64,000 nucleotides of DNA from Salegentibacter mishustinae. Its GTDB lineage: Bacteria; Bacteroidota; Bacteroidia; Flavobacteriales; Flavobacteriaceae. A model generated the notes under the pieces. That model was given only the letters and a program-made list of their open reading frames with translations. It was not told the origin of the DNA and searched no databases. The first letter of the stretch is position 1. Every line of letters begins with the position of its first letter. Shown in pieces: positions 1 to 8,665 of this stretch. Position numbers and translations under genes: made by a program. The stretch covers positions 2,232,001 to 2,296,000 of the forward strand of contig NZ_LLKN01000002.1 of assembly GCF_002900095.1 (NCBI RefSeq), written 5' to 3'.

Positions 1-699
1 AGCTATAAAGCGGGTTCTTTTCCAAAGCAAAAGAAAAGGGATAAAGAGATCATAGAGCATACCGCTCCAGCTAAATGCATAATGCACCCATTCCTCTTGC
101 ATTAGATCTCCCAGCAAAGGGAGGTCGTATTTTGAAGGCAGCCATATTTTTAACGGCATAGCTTTGAAAAGCCAATCGGAATTAATTTTTGCAAGTCCCG
201 CATAGAAATACACAATCCCCAGCAATAGTTTTATTGCATCTATACACCATTGCGGTATCTTTTGAAAAGCCCTGGCGGGATTTCGCCAGGCATCTATAGA
301 AAAATAGGCATTAGCCGGTAAGAAAATCATCAGGAAACTAAGGATACTGATGAAGTAGTAATGATTTAGATAAGTGGTTTTATCAATCAGCTCGATATAG
401 GTGAAACTGAGGAAAAACAGAATAATCGCGACGCGGTATTTATAACCTACGGCCACCATTAAGGCGGCAATACCACAAAATATAAAAAGTAAATAAGTGA
501 AATCTCCCAGGGGTTTCACCCATTCAAATCCATAATAAGAAAAGAAGAATTTTGGAGCGATATATAATTTTTCGATCCAGCCATTTAGCCAGAATCTAAC
601 TATACTGGCAAACATCATAAACCCAAAAAACAAACGAAAAACCGCCAAAGGGGCGGCTTCCGTAGTCTTTTTTAGATATTTGCTCAGCGAAAGTTGCAT
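1..699 (-). CDS. HTTM-domain membrane protein (3' end outside window)
   Basis: The reverse strand reads openly from an ATG at 699 to the window edge, giving 233 residues that begin MQLSLSKYLKKTTEAAPLAV. Several hydrophobic helices are spaced as in the HTTM (horizontally transferred transmembrane) domain related to vitamin K-dependent gamma-carboxylase. Typical segments are FRLFFGFMMFASIVRFW near the N-terminus, TYLNHYYFISILSFLMIFLPAN in the middle, and a YFYAGLAKIN motif later. The start lies 7 bases after the stop of the imelysin-like gene, so it is the third gene of that operon. The biochemical role of HTTM proteins in this setting is unknown. The membrane location is clear, but no carboxylase activity should be assumed. 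Confidence 0.8.
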   Translation of the reverse strand, partial: MQLSLSKYLKKTTEAAPLAVFRLFFGFMMFASIVRFWLNGWIEKLYIAPKFFFSYYGFEWVKPLGDFTYLLFIFCGIAALMVAVGYKYRVAIILFFLSFTYIELIDKTTYLNHYYFISILSFLMIFLPANAYFSIDAWRNPARAFQKIPQWCIDAIKLLLGIVYFYAGLAKINSDWLFKAMPLKIWLPSKYDLPLLGDLMQEEWVHYAFSWSGMLYDLFIPFLLLWKRTRFIA

Positions 700-706
700 C
701 AACGAT

Positions 707-1825
707 TTAGTCTCCGTCAGAATCTACATAATCTACGCTAATAGAAAGTGCCTGCATCATATCTACTTTCAATAGAACCACTTCTTTTTGAAGTTCATCA
801 AATGCAGCTAACATCTTAGAATTATCTGTTTCCACTTGCGATTTCAGGTTGCTATCCAATTCTGAACTTTGAGCTCTAATTGCTGAAAATTGATCGGCTA
901 TAGAAGCAGTAATACTTTCTGAACTTGTAGCATCTTGCATATATTTAAGATACTGATAGTAACTGAGACCATTTTCACCTCCATTAACTTTAACGCCATA
1001 ATAGAAATCTTCAAAACTATCTAAAGCTTGTAGATACAGATTTTTAGAAATATCTCCGGCATAAAGAGCCTCTACATTTGTTGGGGAAGGAGAACCGGTA
1101 AAAGCACCGGCCGGATAGCCGATTTTCCCAGACCTTAGGATCTTCTCAAAATACATTACATAATCATTGGTAAATCGGTCTACAGATCCTGTGCTAGAAG
1201 AGCTCGTGTTATTCACAAAAGTATCTCTATAATCACCTTCCCAGGAAGCTGTAACTTCAGTAGTTAACGCATTTATTCTTTCGGTGACTGCTACGATATA
1301 ATTAATATATTCTGGATTTGCAGCAAAAACTTCCAGGGTTTCTTCTGTTGATCCGTATGAATACAGTAAATAATCTAAAGCAGGAAATCCTTGTTCTGCA
1401 AAATTTGAAGGCAGCTCAAGGTTATAACTTCCGGAAGCTATTTTAGATTCAATATTTTCTGTTTTTGTAGGATAGGTATTAAGGAAGCTGCGATAATTCA
1501 ATTCTTCAGCTTTTCCTATTTGAAACATCTCAACGGTTTGAAATTCCTGATAAGCTACTTTGTATTGCGCTCTAAGAACATTTAGCTCGGTAGTTCCGGG
1601 ATTTTCAGCAAAAGCTTTTGCAATATCTTCCAACTTCTGAGTTTCTTCCTGGAAAGCTACAAAAGAAGGCACAATAATATTATCTGCCCAATTTGCCAGC
1701 ATTTCACCTCTGTCAAAATTGTCGCCGCCATTAGAATCACCTCCATTATCACCATCATCTTCTGTACTACAGGCAACAGCAAATAATAATGTTGCAATCA
1801 ATAAAAATTTTGAAATCTTAATCAT
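707..1825 (-). CDS. Imelysin-like (peptidase M75 family) lipoprotein
   Basis: A 372-residue lipoprotein with a signal sequence and lipobox FAVACS (Cys19), followed by an acidic Asp/Gly/Asn linker to about residue 37. The remainder is helical and matches the imelysin/ICMP fold. The family's GxHxxE signature position is occupied by GFPALDYLLY (residues 146-155), so the usual His and Glu are absent and peptidase activity is unlikely. Imelysin-like proteins are surface or periplasmic metal (iron) acquisition factors in other bacteria. It sits 57 bases downstream of a DUF4856 lipoprotein and 7 bases upstream of an HTTM gene, an arrangement often followed by a TonB-dependent receptor. A role in metal uptake is inferred from family and context. 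Confidence 0.82.
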   Translation of the reverse strand: MIKISKFLLIATLLFAVACSTEDDGDNGGDSNGGDNFDRGEMLANWADNIIVPSFVAFQEETQKLEDIAKAFAENPGTTELNVLRAQYKVAYQEFQTVEMFQIGKAEELNYRSFLNTYPTKTENIESKIASGSYNLELPSNFAEQGFPALDYLLYSYGSTEETLEVFAANPEYINYIVAVTERINALTTEVTASWEGDYRDTFVNNTSSSSTGSVDRFTNDYVMYFEKILRSGKIGYPAGAFTGSPSPTNVEALYAGDISKNLYLQALDSFEDFYYGVKVNGGENGLSYYQYLKYMQDATSSESITASIADQFSAIRAQSSELDSNLKSQVETDNSKMLAAFDELQKEVVLLKVDMMQALSISVDYVDSDGD

Positions 1826-1882
1826 AGCTATAAATATTAAAAACCGGAGCAGACTAAGCCTTACTCCGGCTAATTTTTTTAA

Positions 1883-3085
1883 TTATACATCGGCTACAGT
1901 AAACTCAAAGGGAGCAGCAATCTCTTCAGCGATACTATCCAAAGTTTCTGGAGTTACGTCCCAAAAACCGTTTCCATTCATTAACTGTTCTAAATAATTC
2001 TCTACATTTCCAGCAGAAATATACGGTGCGCCAGTCTCTGGGTTATGGGTAAACTTAAGACTATAAATAAAACCGTAACCTTCAGACAGGGAATGGAAAG
2101 CAGCTCCATACTCCTCATTTGCCAATTGATTTTTACCGGCCTGCAGATAATATATCGCTCTAACAGCGATAAGCGTTGAAATATTCTCACGAATAATTTC
2201 CACTTGTTCATCACGGGTTTGATAATCTCCAGCAACAATTGCAGCTCTACCGACTTTAAAGGCCTCAAAAGTTTCTTCTGCAATACCTTCAAAATCACTA
2301 TCACCATCTACGCTACCCATATATTTAAATAATAGCGCATCTTTATTATCGTTTAAAACTGAATTAGGATCTTCTGCCGGGATAGAAGGATCCCCATAAA
2401 GATACCCATAAGCTTCATCCCACTTGTGTTCCATAGTAGTATAAGCTTTTCCTTCTTCAACTACACCGGCATCATTGTTCTCACGATTATCAGCTTCATC
2501 TAAAACTGCCTGAGAAAGGTAGTTATTCAATATCTGATCGGCCAACAAGCCACCAATTAAACCTTTTGCAAAAGCCTGGTTCATTTCCAAACCTTTTGCA
2601 TTTATATACCTAACATTTGTACCCTGGGCGATCTGGCCTGCCATTCCAGCTTCAGCCAACTCATTCCTATTGTCTTTTACCGCAGTAAATTGCTCTGTAA
2701 TATATGAATCGAAATCACTTTTTATTTCTGCACTTTCAACCGTATTTGCTGAGAAATACAATTTAGAAGCAGCTACTTTAGATTTTACACTTTTAGAAGA
2801 TTCGTTAAGGCTTGCATTTTCAAAAGGAGCGTTTTCATTTGCAAACATATTAAGCAAAAGATCTTCACTTCCATTTTCAAAATCGGTAAACTTAGAGAGA
2901 ATTTCAGAAGTCATTTGAAGTCTCGTAGTTTGCCCCGAATAGCTTACTGTAGAAGCACCTTCTCTTTCAAAATTGTAGGTTGCAGGAATTTCTAATTCCG
3001 TATTTTCTGGAGAAACATCATCATCAGATGAACAAGAGGCAAGCGTAAGCCCGCCTAAGATTGCTGAGAAAAACAGCTTTTTCAT
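1883..3085 (-). CDS. DUF4856 domain lipoprotein
   Basis: A 400-residue protein with signal peptide and lipobox LTLASCS, followed by SDDD as expected for a lipoprotein exported to the outer membrane or surface. After the linker it has the DUF4856 opening ATYNFEREGASTVSYSGQT, a region that in this family is found beside imelysin-like proteins. The rest is mostly helical with no catalytic motif that I recognise. It is the first gene of the operon reading toward the left edge, and a good promoter lies 37 bases upstream of its start. Function is unknown. Partnership with the imelysin-like protein in metal binding or uptake is inferred from gene order. Confidence 0.82.
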   Translation of the reverse strand: MKKLFFSAILGGLTLASCSSDDDVSPENTELEIPATYNFEREGASTVSYSGQTTRLQMTSEILSKFTDFENGSEDLLLNMFANENAPFENASLNESSKSVKSKVAASKLYFSANTVESAEIKSDFDSYITEQFTAVKDNRNELAEAGMAGQIAQGTNVRYINAKGLEMNQAFAKGLIGGLLADQILNNYLSQAVLDEADNRENNDAGVVEEGKAYTTMEHKWDEAYGYLYGDPSIPAEDPNSVLNDNKDALLFKYMGSVDGDSDFEGIAEETFEAFKVGRAAIVAGDYQTRDEQVEIIRENISTLIAVRAIYYLQAGKNQLANEEYGAAFHSLSEGYGFIYSLKFTHNPETGAPYISAGNVENYLEQLMNGNGFWDVTPETLDSIAEEIAAPFEFTVADV

Positions 3086-3121
3086 AATGCTTTATTTAGA
3101 CTGATTAAAGTTATTGAGCAG

Positions 3122-3153
3122 CAAATATAAAAACACATTTTCTTTAGGGCAAG
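3122..3153 (-). promoter_or_regulatory. Bacteroidota-type promoter of the DUF4856-imelysin-HTTM operon
   Basis: On the reverse strand CTTG (3153-3150) and TATATTTG (3129-3122) are separated by 20 bases. This fits the TTG / TAnnTTTG consensus of the primary sigma factor of Bacteroidota. It lies just upstream of the ATG at 3085. No Fur-like palindrome was recognised near it. Confidence 0.6.
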
Positions 3154-3214
3154 TTTATTTAGATTAATTTTAAATAGCTTTTTCTAATAATCTTTAAAAT
3201 TAAAATAAACACTA

Positions 3215-4078
3215 CTAATGGTAGACGTTGAAAATTTTAGAAGCTTCGTTGAAGGCCGACTCAAAACTGGTCATTTTAATATTGGAATCTGCCTTTTTGG
3301 AGTTGAAGTAAGAGAGCATTTTTTCTGAAGGCATATTACCGGTAAGCTCATCTTTAGCCATTGGGCAACCACCAAACCCCTGTATTGCGCCGTCAAATCT
3401 TCTGCAACCGGCTTTGTAAGCCGCATCAATTTTTTCGTGCCATTTTGTGGGCGTGGTATGCAGATGCGCTCCAAATTCAATTTCAGGATATTTAGGAATC
3501 AAATTTGAGAATAAATACTCAATAATATCCGGGGAAGAAGTTCCAATGGTATCAGATAAAGAAAGAATTTGCACACCCATCGCCGATAACTTTTCGGTCC
3601 ACTCACCTACAATTTCCACATCCCACGGATCACCATAAGGATTGCCAAACCCCATAGAGAGATAAGCCACCACTTTTTTATTAGATCTTTCAGCGATCTC
3701 CAGGATTTCACTTAAAATCTCAACAGATTCGGCTATGGTTTTATGCGTATTACGCATTTGGAAATTTTCGGAAATAGAAAAAGGATAACCCAAATAATCA
3801 ATTTCTGGATGTAACGAGGCATCTTGCGCCCCACGGGTATTCGCAACGATAGCCAGCAGCTTGCTTTTTGTAGTAGAAAGATCTAATTTGGATAAAACCT
3901 CAGCAGTATCAGCCATTTGCGGAATCGCTTTGGGAGAAACAAAACTTCCAAAATCTATGGTATCAAATCCGCAACGGAGCAAAGACTGAATATACTGTAC
4001 TTTTTTTTCCGTAGGAATAAAGGTTTTTATTCCCTGCATCGCATCTCGCGGACACTCGATAAGCTTGATTTTATCCAT
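3215..4078 (-). CDS. Hydroxymethylglutaryl-CoA lyase
   Basis: A 287-residue TIM-barrel enzyme that cleaves 3-hydroxy-3-methylglutaryl-CoA into acetoacetate and acetyl-CoA, the last step of leucine breakdown. It has the HMGL-like opening IKLIECPRDAMQG, the substrate-barrel segment FDTIDFGSFVSPKAIPQ, the metal-binding histidine pair in GAHLHT, and the catalytic cysteine motif FGGCPMAKDELTGN near the C-terminus. Length is typical for the bacterial enzyme. It is monocistronic between the DUF4856 operon and lysE, all on the same strand but with gaps over 120 bases. Leucine dehydrogenase in the same window acts at the other end of leucine catabolism. Confidence 0.93.
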   Translation of the reverse strand: MDKIKLIECPRDAMQGIKTFIPTEKKVQYIQSLLRCGFDTIDFGSFVSPKAIPQMADTAEVLSKLDLSTTKSKLLAIVANTRGAQDASLHPEIDYLGYPFSISENFQMRNTHKTIAESVEILSEILEIAERSNKKVVAYLSMGFGNPYGDPWDVEIVGEWTEKLSAMGVQILSLSDTIGTSSPDIIEYLFSNLIPKYPEIEFGAHLHTTPTKWHEKIDAAYKAGCRRFDGAIQGFGGCPMAKDELTGNMPSEKMLSYFNSKKADSNIKMTSFESAFNEASKIFNVYH

Positions 4079-4203
4079 ATCTCCAAAGATAGTATTTTAA
4101 GGAATATTTAAAAACCAATGCAAAATAATTCATTTTATTAAATTGATAGCATTCAAAACAGCGTACTATTAATTTTCCTTTAAGGCTATCCGATAAAAAT
4201 ACT

Positions 4204-4818
4204 CTAAATAAGGATAAAACTTGCAATCCCAATAAAAGCTACAATTTGCAGCCATTTTAATACAATCCCGGAATGCTTATGCTTTTTAAGGTAGTTAGAT
4301 ATTTTTCCCGCCAATAAGGCTACACTTCCAAAAATAAGAATAGTTAAAAGCATAAAGAAAGCACCTAAAATATAGAATTGTAGCACGGTATTGCCGTTTG
4401 ACTCCCAAAGAAAACCCGGAAAAAAAGCAAGAAAGAATATAGTCACTTTTGGATTAAGCACATTCATAATAAATCCCTGCTTAAAAAGAGAAAACAAGGA
4501 TTTCTCTTTTATCCCTTCCGCAGAATAGGCGATCTCTGGATCGCTTTTAAAAACCTGCCAGGCAAGATATAGTAGGTAAATTGCCCCAAATAGTTTGATG
4601 ATAAAAAAAAGCGTATCAGAATTTTTAATTATTGCTGAAACCCCAAATGCGACCAGGCTGGTATGAATTATAATTCCGGTTGCAAGACCAAGAGCGGTTA
4701 CAAAGCCATGTTTTTTACCATTGGCCATTCCCTGAACCATAACGTAAATAATATCTGGTCCCGGAGAAATAGTGAGGACCGCCGAAGCGGTTAAAAACGG
4801 AATAAGTTGTTCTAACAA
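4204..4818 (-). CDS. LysE/RhtB-family amino-acid exporter
   Basis: A 204-residue inner-membrane protein with about six hydrophobic helices. The family hallmark ISPGPDIIYVM lies near residue 17 and the second conserved stretch GFIMNVLNPKVTIFFLAFFPGF in the middle. LysE/RhtB proteins export amino acids or their derivatives, but the substrate cannot be read from sequence. It starts 3 bases after the stop of the small membrane-protein gene at 4822 and is probably co-transcribed with that gene and pyrD. Confidence 0.92.
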   Translation of the reverse strand: MLEQLIPFLTASAVLTISPGPDIIYVMVQGMANGKKHGFVTALGLATGIIIHTSLVAFGVSAIIKNSDTLFFIIKLFGAIYLLYLAWQVFKSDPEIAYSAEGIKEKSLFSLFKQGFIMNVLNPKVTIFFLAFFPGFLWESNGNTVLQFYILGAFFMLLTILIFGSVALLAGKISNYLKKHKHSGIVLKWLQIVAFIGIASFILI

Positions 4819-4821
4819 AAT

Positions 4822-5070
4822 TTAGCGTCTTTCAGATTTCTTTCTCGTCAACACAAAATAAAGTACGTAAAACCAGCTAAAAATCCCGTGTATAACCATT
4901 AATAAAACCGACCGGTTACGAGTCCATGAGGTAATTGCAGCTATTACAGTACCAAAGCTAATTCCATTGATGATCACTGATTGCTGAACTTGCGAGGTAC
5001 CATCAGAAAAACTATATGCATCCAGGCTAATTAAAACTAAGGTTAAAAAAGTAAGGTAGAATTTCTTCAT
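4822..5070 (-). CDS. Small two-helix membrane protein, function unknown
   Basis: An 82-residue protein beginning MKKFYLTFLTLVLISL, a signal or first transmembrane segment, followed by a second hydrophobic segment near VLLMVIHGIFSWFYVLYFVL and a basic tail ending RKKSERR. It lies between pyrD (7-base gap) and lysE (3-base gap), so it is very likely translated as part of that operon. I do not recognise a family. Confidence 0.7.
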   Translation of the reverse strand: MKKFYLTFLTLVLISLDAYSFSDGTSQVQQSVIINGISFGTVIAAITSWTRNRSVLLMVIHGIFSWFYVLYFVLTRKKSERR

Positions 5071-5077
5071 TTATTTA

Positions 5078-6097
5078 TTATTTTCTGCCTAAAATAGCTT
5101 GATTTATCTTTTTAATCAACCCCGGGCCTTCATAAATAAATCCGGTGTATAATTGCACTAAACTGGCACCTGCATCCAGTTTTTCCAGGGCGTCTTCAGC
5201 CGTATGAATTCCACCAACCCCAATAATAGGAAAAGCCTTATTGCTTTTATCTGAAAGAAAGCGAATTACTTCTGTAGCACGATTCTTTAAAGGTTTACCG
5301 CTTAGTCCGCCGGTTTCGTTCTTATTTTCAGATTGTAAACCTTCCCGAGAGATTGTGGTGTTCGTCGCAATTACCCCTGCTATCTTTGTCTCCTTTACAA
5401 TATCGATTATATCTAAAAGTTGAGCATCGGTAAGATCGGGAGCTATTTTGAGTAAGATAGGTTTCTGCTTTGGTTTTTTAGCATTTAAGTTTTGCAGGGT
5501 ATTCAACAAATTAGTGAGTGGCTCTTTATCCTGTAACTCACGTAAATTTGGCGTATTTGGTGAACTCACATTCACCACAAAATAGTTTACGTAATCGTAA
5601 AGCGCCTCAAAACATATTTTGTAATCTTCTACCGCATTTTCGTTTGGCGTGATCTTATTTTTCCCAATATTCCCCCCAATTAGTACATTTTTATTCTTTT
5701 TTAAACGCTTAACCGCAGCTTCAACCCCGTCGTTATTAAAACCCATTCGGTTAATAATCGCATTGTCTTCTTTTAACCTGAAAAGTCGCTTTTTTTCATT
5801 TCCCGGTTGCGGTTTTGGAGTAACTGTTCCTATTTCAATAAAGCCGAATCCAAGATCTGAGAGTTCTCGAAAAAGCTTCGCATCTTTATCAAATCCTGCG
5901 GCAAGACCCACCGGATTTTTAAATTTTAAACCGAAAACCTCCCGTTCTAACCGCGGATCTTCAAGCTGAAATTTCTTTTTTATAATACTTCTGAAAGCGG
6001 CAGTTTTGCCTAATTTCTTTAAAGTTTTAAAAGTGAAGTGATGCACCCATTCCGGATCGAATCGAAATAACAGAGGTCTAATCGAAGATTTGTACAT
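5078..6097 (-). CDS. pyrD: Quinone-dependent dihydroorotate dehydrogenase
   Basis: Class 2 dihydroorotate dehydrogenase that oxidises dihydroorotate to orotate with the membrane quinone pool (pyrimidine synthesis). Visible are the FMN/substrate segments [13 protein letters not shown] and [10 protein letters not shown], and the catalytic serine region [14 protein letters not shown], where Ser marks class 2. Near the C-terminus are [20 protein letters not shown] and [14 protein letters not shown] chose the ATG at 6097 ([21 protein letters not shown], 339 residues). The longer in-frame ATG at 6115 overlaps a TAnnTTTG promoter box at 6113-6120 and adds six residues unlike the family. It heads an operon with the 82-residue protein and lysE. 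Confidence 0.96.
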   Translation of the reverse strand: MYKSSIRPLLFRFDPEWVHHFTFKTLKKLGKTAAFRSIIKKKFQLEDPRLEREVFGLKFKNPVGLAAGFDKDAKLFRELSDLGFGFIEIGTVTPKPQPGNEKKRLFRLKEDNAIINRMGFNNDGVEAAVKRLKKNKNVLIGGNIGKNKITPNENAVEDYKICFEALYDYVNYFVVNVSSPNTPNLRELQDKEPLTNLLNTLQNLNAKKPKQKPILLKIAPDLTDAQLLDIIDIVKETKIAGVIATNTTISREGLQSENKNETGGLSGKPLKNRATEVIRFLSDKSNKAFPIIGVGGIHTAEDALEKLDAGASLVQLYTGFIYEGPGLIKKINQAILGRK

Positions 6098-6112
6098 AAA
6101 AGTTGATTTGTG

Positions 6113-6120
6113 CAAAAATA
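6113..6120 (-). promoter_or_regulatory. Probable -7 box for pyrD
   Basis: Reverse-strand TATTTTTG matches TAnnTTTG and lies 16 bases upstream of the pyrD ATG at 6097. No clear TTG at the -33 distance was seen, so this is a partial match. It supports the shorter pyrD start. Confidence 0.4.
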
Positions 6121-6160
6121 GAAGGAAATCATAAAAAACCAGTCCTAATTCTTAAAAGGT

Positions 6161-6191
6161 TTTGAGGCTGAAATACGAATGTTTAATTTTG
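6161..6191 (+). promoter_or_regulatory. Promoter of pepT
   Basis: TTTG (6161-6164), a 19-base spacer and TAATTTTG (6184-6191) form a full match to the Bacteroidota consensus. The resulting leader of about 120 bases contains short inverted repeats (CCCGATATTTCCCGGG, CTCGATTATCGAG) and resembles the leader at 17,163-17,219. Confidence 0.65.
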
Positions 6192-6316
6192 AAAATGAAG
6201 AACCTTAGTGCTAGCACGTGAGGTATAACTTGAAAAGAACAAGAACACGAGGACAGCCTCGGATTCCCGATATTTCCCGGGATTAATTCTCGATTATCGA
6301 GTAAACTACTAACCAA

Positions 6317-7558
6317 ATGATTAACAAACAGCGCATCATAGATCGTTTTATCAGTTACATAACCATAGACACCCAAAGCGATCCAGAAAGCCAGACTACA
6401 CCAAGTACCGAAAAGCAATGGGTTCTAGCCAGGAAATTAGCCGATGAATTACAGGAAATGGGCATGACCGAGGTTAGTATAGACGATCACGCCTACGTAA
6501 TGGCTACGCTACCCGCAAATGTACCACACCAGGTTCCGGTTATTGGCTTTATTTCTCATTTTGATACTTCTCCCGATTTTAATGCTACCGATATCAAGCC
6601 TCAAATTATTGAGGATTATGACGGAAAAGATATTGTGCTGAACGAAGAGAAAAATATTATTCTTTCTTCTGAATATTTTGATGACCTGAAACAATATAAG
6701 GGTCAAACCATAATCACTACCGATGGTACCAGCCTTTTAAGCGCCGATGATAAAGCAGGGATTACCGAGATTATGACAGCGATGCAATATTTGATTGATA
6801 ATCCAGAGATTCCACACGGGAAGATTCGAGTAGGTTTTACGCCAGATGAAGAAATTGGTCGCGGCGCACATAAATTTGATGTTGAAAAATTTGGCGCTGA
6901 ATGGGCATACACAATGGATGGCAGCCAGATTGGAGAGCTTGAATTTGAAAATTTTAACGCAGCCAAAGCTATTGTTAAAGTACGCGGGAAGGGAGTGCAT
7001 CCCGGCTATGCCAAAGATAAAATGGTAAACAGCCAGTACATTGCTGTAGATTTCATCAACTCATTACCAAGGTTAGAAACACCCGAACATACCGAAGATC
7101 GGCAAGGATTTTTTCATCTAAGTAGTATGAAAGGTGACGTTGAAGAAACCTTGTTGGAATATATAATTAGAGATCATGATCTGGGACATTTTAATGCGAG
7201 AAAAGAAATGATGCAAGACCTGGCTTCAGAGATTTGTTCTCAATATGAGAGTGACTGTATTTCAGTTGAAATTACGGACCAGTATTTTAATATGCGAGAA
7301 AAAATTGAACCGGTAATGCATATTATAGAGATTGCTAAAGAAGCCATGAAAGAAGCAAATGTTGAACCACTTCTAAAACCAATTCGTGGCGGAACCGATG
7401 GAGCTCAACTAAGTTATATGGGACTTCCCTGCCCTAATATTTTTGCCGGAGGCCATAATTTCCACGGAAAATACGAATATGTGCCGGTAGAAAGCATGCA
7501 AAAAGCCACAGAAGTGATCGTGAAAATCGCAGAAATGACTTCAATGAAATACAAATAA
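6317..7558 (+). CDS. pepT: Peptidase T (tripeptidase)
   Basis: A 413-residue M20B-family zinc aminotripeptidase that removes the N-terminal residue from tripeptides in the cytoplasm. Seen are the first zinc-ligand motif GFISHFDTSPDF, the segment TDGTSLLSADDKAG with the bridging Asp, and the catalytic and zinc glutamates in TPDEEIGRGAHKFD. The C-terminal GGTDGAQLSYMGLPCPN and FAGGHNFHGKYEYVP carry the last zinc His. Length matches E. coli PepT. It diverges from pyrD and is followed after 23 bases by a YdeI-like gene that may share its transcript. Confidence 0.96.
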   Translation: MINKQRIIDRFISYITIDTQSDPESQTTPSTEKQWVLARKLADELQEMGMTEVSIDDHAYVMATLPANVPHQVPVIGFISHFDTSPDFNATDIKPQIIEDYDGKDIVLNEEKNIILSSEYFDDLKQYKGQTIITTDGTSLLSADDKAGITEIMTAMQYLIDNPEIPHGKIRVGFTPDEEIGRGAHKFDVEKFGAEWAYTMDGSQIGELEFENFNAAKAIVKVRGKGVHPGYAKDKMVNSQYIAVDFINSLPRLETPEHTEDRQGFFHLSSMKGDVEETLLEYIIRDHDLGHFNARKEMMQDLASEICSQYESDCISVEITDQYFNMREKIEPVMHIIEIAKEAMKEANVEPLLKPIRGGTDGAQLSYMGLPCPNIFAGGHNFHGKYEYVPVESMQKATEVIVKIAEMTSMKYK

Positions 7559-7581
7559 CCCGTGTTTTAATAGGCTGAAAA

Positions 7582-8175
7582 ATGGCTGTAAAATCTGTAC
7601 AGGAATATATTGAAACTCATCCTATCTGGGAAAAAGAGCTGGAGTCTTTAAGAGCTATAATGCAAAATACTGAGCTAGAAGAATGCATAAAATGGGGTGC
7701 ACCTGTTTATGCACTGAAAGGAAAAAATGTTGCAGGCATCGCAGCTTTTAAAAATCATTGTGCACTTTGGTTTTTTAATGGCGCTCTATTAAAAGAAAAC
7801 ACGATTTTACTCCATAACGCGCAGGAAGGAAAAACCAAAGCTTTAAGACAAATAAGGTTTGAGAAAGGCGATAAAATAGAACCTGAAATTCTTCAGAAAT
7901 ACGTTCTTGAAGCTATCCAAATTCAGCGGGAAGGCAAAGAAATAAAACCGGTACCTTCAAAAGAGCTAGTCGTTCCTTCGGAATTACAAGCTGCTTTTAA
8001 AGAAGATAAGAATCTGGAGACATCCTTTCAGCAATTAACAAAAGGAAAACAAAGAGAATACGCCGATTATATTTCTCAGGCAAAGAGAGAAACTACAAAA
8101 CAATCCCGTTTGGAGAAAATTAAACCGATGATTAAAAACGGCGAAGGACTTCACGATAAGTATAAAAACTGCTAA
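7582..8175 (+). CDS. YdeI-like (DUF1801 / OmpD-associated) protein
   Basis: A 197-residue soluble protein. The N-terminal half is a DUF1801-type domain with the conserved ECIKWGAPVYALKGKNVAG and ALWFFNGALL segments. The C-terminal part (from about residue 130) has the YdeI signature FQQLTKGKQREYADYISQAKRETTKQSR. YdeI-like proteins are cytoplasmic, widespread and poorly characterised; links to stress resistance are reported for some. It follows pepT by 23 bases. Confidence 0.85.
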   Translation: MAVKSVQEYIETHPIWEKELESLRAIMQNTELEECIKWGAPVYALKGKNVAGIAAFKNHCALWFFNGALLKENTILLHNAQEGKTKALRQIRFEKGDKIEPEILQKYVLEAIQIQREGKEIKPVPSKELVVPSELQAAFKEDKNLETSFQQLTKGKQREYADYISQAKRETTKQSRLEKIKPMIKNGEGLHDKYKNC

Positions 8176-8220
8176 ACGAGGTAGACGGTATTTTATCTCG
8201 AGCGTCGGGAGGTCACAAAA

Positions 8221-8258
8221 TCTAAGATATTAGACCCTGAAACAAGTTCAGGGTGATG
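8221..8258. repeat. REP-like palindromic repeat, copy 1 (partial)
   Basis: Contains CCCTGAAACAAGTTCAGGG preceded by a TCTAAGATATTAGA stretch. The same unit recurs at 28,870-28,931 (full hairpin) and in altered form at 18,623-18,687. It lies between two convergent genes, next to a bidirectional terminator. Confidence 0.7.
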
Positions 8259-8280
8259 TGCCAAAAACTTCTAAAAAATA

Positions 8281-8311
8281 AAAATCCCCAGGCATTAGTG
8301 CTGGGGATTTT
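8281..8311. terminator. Bidirectional terminator between ydeI-like gene and yajC
   Basis: AAAATCCCCAG and CTGGGGATTTT flank an 8-9 base loop, with A-rich and T-rich flanks on either side. It can terminate the rightward pepT unit and the leftward nusB-DUF1573-yajC unit. Confidence 0.75.
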
Positions 8312-8335
8312 AGATTCTATATTAAAACAGGGAAA

Positions 8336-8662
8336 CTATTTCTTTTCTTTAATGGCTTTTGCCTTACTTTCTTTTTCTGGCTTGGCCGGTTCGTTGAGTT
8401 TTTTACTCATTTCCATCGAGATGGAAGAACGATCAAAAGTTATTTTTCCTGCTCCGGTTTCTATAATAACCGCATTATTTTTTTCGCTAAAGTCAACGAC
8501 TTTGCCGTGCATACCACTTTTGGTTACCACACGATCTCCGCGTTTTAATTCGGAAGCATAATTACGCTCTTGTTTAGCTTTTTTCATTTGCGGGCGTATC
8601 ATAAAAAAATACACCACCACAAACATTAATATTATTGGGGCAAACTGGGTTAATTGATCCAT
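8336..8662 (-). CDS. yajC: Preprotein translocase subunit YajC
   Basis: A 108-residue protein with a single N-terminal helix (FAPIILMFVVVYFFMIRPQ) followed by the YajC signature KKAKQERNYASELKRGDRVV and the small cytoplasmic domain KVVDFSEKNNAVIIETGAGKITFDRSSI. YajC accompanies SecDF at the inner-membrane translocon. The tail is lysine/glutamate-rich. It starts 3 bases after the DUF1573 gene and is the last gene of the nusB operon. Confidence 0.94.
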   Translation of the reverse strand: MDQLTQFAPIILMFVVVYFFMIRPQMKKAKQERNYASELKRGDRVVTKSGMHGKVVDFSEKNNAVIIETGAGKITFDRSSISMEMSKKLNEPAKPEKESKAKAIKEKK

Positions 8663-8665
8663 TTA

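Noticed and set aside
2002-2307. 101-codon open frame inside the DUF4856 gene
   Set aside because: A different frame of the same strand within a recognised gene, with no signal or motif of its own.
5649-5969. 106-codon open frame on the forward strand inside pyrD
   Set aside because: It is antisense to a well-conserved enzyme and has low-complexity composition (many Phe, Ser, Pro).
6098-6115. Longer pyrD start at 6115
   Set aside because: It overlaps a promoter box and the first conserved residues fit the ATG at 6097.
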